Origin: Hyposmocoma kahamanoa
Lineage: Eukaryota > Arthropoda > Insecta > Lepidoptera > Cosmopterigidae
Assembly (NCBI RefSeq): GCF_003589595.1
Contig: NW_020656077.1
Span: 7,485,110-7,549,109, forward strand
Reading direction: 5' to 3'
DNA length: 64,000 nt
In this document: positions 61,996 to 64,000 of the stretch, piece by piece
How positions within the stretch are numbered: position 1 is the stretch's first letter
Layout of the letters: the number at the start of each line of letters is the position of its first letter
Position numbers and translations under genes: made by a program
Notes under the pieces: model-generated
What the model was told of the DNA's origin: nothing
Seen by the model: only the letters and a program-made list of their open reading frames with translations
Database searches by the model: none

Positions 61996-63110
61996 TACTA
62001 CTTGTCCTTTTATACTACGTTAACAATCAGCTACTTTTTAGTCTTTGTTAAATTAAACGTTATTTATTTAACTTATCCATTCTTATAGCCTTAGTTCATT
62101 TGTTGCACCTGAGAATGTACTTCTAATTCATGATATACGACTAGCTACGACAAAAATTAGAAATTGCAATTGACAGTGTTAAAAGTTAAAGGAAACGGCA
62201 ACGCTATATCTTAATGTGGACATGAGAAATCAACTCTCCTAGTAACGAACTTAATAGATAAGCATAGAATAGAAATCATTTATTCCTTGAAACACAGTAC
62301 GCAAGCATTTTATAACAATAATAATAATAATACAGATCATAATAGTAATAATAACCTAAAGATTTGAAACTAAATACATTATAATATATAGCGTATAAAG
62401 CGTGTGTACTGTGCTGCCAAGGAAACCGTGACACACTCAGATTGTTATCATCTCACATTCAAGTGCTATGACGCAGATTTTCAGCGGATCTGGCAACAGA
62501 ACACACGTGACACGAAACATAGTAGGCGACACTAAAGACATTGGATGACACAAGCACATAACTATATTAATTTAAACACACAACATGAACAGTTTATTCC
62601 ATTTAATAAGTACCATGTCATGCGCAACAAATTACAATACAATTGAATGGAAATTAACATTATAAAATAGAAACGTGTATATATTTATAACACTGTGTCT
62701 TTACGTTTCTTTTTTTAATATCTCTGGCGTCGTTATCTTTGAAACATTATAAAAACAGTTGCAAAACCTTACATATTTTATCGACTGACGTGAATTTAAA
62801 AAAATATCGTGGTAATATTGTCCAAAACACAACACAATCATTGCGCATTTCTCTTAGCTACCTACCGATTGCAAATCGGAACTTTGATATCGTCTATATT
62901 GTTTTTAACGCGGCGAATTCGAAAGATAATACTTGTATAATCAGCTAAGAATTTAAACACGTTTATTTATCTATGTATTTAGTTAAGATTACAATCTTAT
63001 CGACCATACTTACTTGGATCACATTCTGTGATAAGTATTTTTATGTGCGAACGACGGCATCATTAAGCATTTTATGAATTGAATTCAGGAGGTAACTCCT
63101 GAATTTCAAA
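61996..63110. other. upstream region of the 5'-nucleotidase/apyrase exon
   Basis: AT-rich with an (AAT)n run at about 62311-62330. No repeat family recognised. Possible initiator-like GCATCATTAAG near 63055 lies about 50 bases before the ATG; a TATTTTTATG-like element is near 63035. Neither can be confirmed from sequence alone. Confidence 0.4.
63082..63105. promoter_or_regulatory. perfect inverted repeat just upstream of the start codon
   Basis: AATTCAGGAG-GTAA-CTCCTGAATT, 10-bp arms without mismatch, ending five bases before the ATG. It would lie in the 5' leader of the transcript as a stable hairpin or in the DNA as a dimeric binding site. Confidence 0.5.
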
Positions 63111-63208
63111 ATGCATATTTATTTTTTATTTTACGTGTTCGTCGCAGTTGGTGCTCAAAATAACAGTTTTGCCCTGAACATATTGCATTACAATGATTTT
63201 CATGCAAG
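63111..63208 (+). CDS. 5'-nucleotidase/apyrase family protein, first coding exon
   Basis: Thirty-two codons plus two bases: MHIYFLFYVFVAVGAQNNSF and ALNILHYNDFHAR, ending AG|GTAAGAAA, a consensus splice donor (intron from 63209). The first 15 residues are a hydrophobic signal peptide (cleavage probably after VGA). LNILHYNDFHAR is the N-terminal signature of the metallophosphatase domain of 5'-nucleotidases and apyrases; the Asp and His of NDFH bind the catalytic metals. Members hydrolyse extracellular nucleotides, releasing phosphate, and are secreted or GPI-anchored; insects use them in saliva and gut. A full protein has some 550 residues, so nearly all of the gene lies to the right of the window. 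The start follows TTTCAAAATG, a good insect context. The candidate acceptor TTTATTTTCTAG at 63264 does not continue the expected frame. It is the only clear host gene in the window. Confidence 0.8.
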
Positions 63209-64000
63209 GTAAGAAAATAACGTCAATATAAAGCATTTATTAAAAAAAAATATTTATTTTCTAGTCTCATACGCCACTCTAGACAACGGACTATATGAAA
63301 ATCGTGATCAGATGCAAACAGAGATAATTTAAATGAAAATTAAAATTTTAATCAATGCTTTATTCAAATGTTTGTTATTATTGACAAACATTCTATGGAA
63401 TGTAAAGAAATATTATTGTGTTTTCTTTTAGTATATTAAATTAACATTTTTATGAAATCTGATGATTGCCGGCGGCGCGATGTCAAAGTGCCACCTTGAA
63501 AGCAGCATGTATTGCTAAGGCTTCATCGTTTTCATTAAGGCGAGGTATTTTAACTTCGATTTTAGCAGACGAGGTGTGGGGGCCGCCCTTTTTTTCCGCC
63601 ATCCGCGCGCTTAAAATGAATATGAATAAAATAAGAACAGGGGGAGAAAATTAGATACAGATCCGACGTTGACAAGCGCCTGATGATGACTGACGGAGCA
63701 GCGGATGGCGCAGCGTGTCGAAGAACCGCTGCGCAATTTTCTAGTTTTGGATTAAATGTGAATTTAATAACCATAGGGGCTTCAGTTGTATACCAAAATT
63801 TAGCAGGTCATTGACCTATAGGTTCTCTGTAGCACTTAAAGAGAAATATTTCTATATAAAAATTATGTGCAAAATTGGATAGATAATTTATTGTAAATTT
63901 GTTTTAGACTTAAATTTTAGTCTGTTTTTGGGATTTTATATGATTGGGGAAAGTATTAGGGGTTAAAGTATGAAATTGCCGTTTTATTGCAATAGGTTCT
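63209..64000 (+). other. first intron (partial) of the 5'-nucleotidase/apyrase gene
   Basis: Begins GTAAGAAAA. No following exon with the expected continuation (Phe-Glu after NDFHAR in relatives) was found before the window ends. Carries the R4 repeat copy at 63476-63705. Confidence 0.6.
63476..63705 (-). repeat. dispersed repeat R4, copy 2
   Basis: The minus strand has GTCATCATCAGGCGCTTGTC, GGATCTGTATCTAATTTTCT, CCCCCTGTTCTTATTTTATT and CCCCCACACCTCGTCTGCTA. Better preserved than 55419-55605. Located inside the first intron of the 5'-nucleotidase/apyrase gene. Confidence 0.75.

Noticed and set aside
63250..63330. Second exon of the nucleotidase gene after TTTATTTTCTAG at 63264
   Set aside because: Joining it to the first exon gives Ser-Leu-Ile-Arg and a stop within 15 codons, not the Phe-Glu expected after NDFHAR.

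Overview
This 64-kb window is AT-rich, gene-poor eukaryotic DNA packed with decayed transposable elements. Lepidoptera (moth or butterfly) is the best fit. The evidence is tRNA-derived SINEs with (TTA)n or TTGATGATGAT tails, LINE 3' ends containing GCCGCCTGTTGCACATT followed by a short AATAAA-type tail, a MITE whose ends read TTAACCGACTTCAAAAAAGG and its inverse, and a very abundant 300-bp retroposon ending in GGCGCACGACTTGTTCG plus an A-run. No operons, Shine-Dalgarno sites or CRISPR arrays are present. Two 10-base N runs (4012-4021 and 19179-19188) are assembly gaps.

Only one segment looks like part of a conventional host gene: 63111-63208 (+). It has a start codon, a signal peptide, the metal-binding motif LNILHYNDFHAR of the 5'-nucleotidase/apyrase family, and a consensus splice donor. 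The rest of that gene lies to the right of the window. Two further segments could be host coding sequence, with low confidence: a 74-codon frame with a hydrophobic C-terminus (15282-15506, +) and a protein-like stretch on the minus strand (57294-57464).

Layout. 0-12 kb: a MITE (762-1369), a LINE deleted between ORF1 and the reverse transcriptase with a CA/GCAC microsatellite in its 3' region (2449-4380), a Tc1/mariner-like transposase remnant (6425-6835), a LINE endonuclease remnant (8724-8940) and a probable piggyBac remnant (10609-11402). 12-15.2 kb: a MITE (12030-12473), then an almost complete but frameshifted pogo-type transposon (12492-15203) with both inverted ends and a TA duplication. 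16-30 kb: SINEs, a 54-bp minisatellite split by a retroposon, a pair of M2 MITEs, and a PHD-finger reading frame inside an inverted-repeat-bounded unit. 30.5-43.6 kb: a Harbinger-type MITE with TTA duplication, an inverted unit carrying two facing copies of a start that resembles MADF proteins, a Penelope-like GIY-YIG remnant, several LINE C-termini, a 600-bp foldback element and a GC-rich inverted-repeat element. 44-57 kb: a hAT-type MITE with perfect 8-bp duplication, RTE and Jockey/CR1-type LINE ends, a 600-bp inverted-repeat element inside a SINE, a Harbinger N-terminal fragment and a cluster of retroposons. 58.5-61.2 kb: a scrambled PIF/Harbinger region with transposase start, transposase end and BESS-motif partner in an abnormal order, interrupted by a ~146-bp tandem array and a 215-bp foldback. 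63.1 kb: the 5'-nucleotidase/apyrase exon.

The window records many small insertions rather than a working pathway. All transposase and reverse-transcriptase frames seen are broken, so mobility of the short non-autonomous copies would depend on enzymes encoded elsewhere. Family labels used below (F, S1-S4, M1, M2, R1-R4) are mine and rest on copies compared by eye inside this window.
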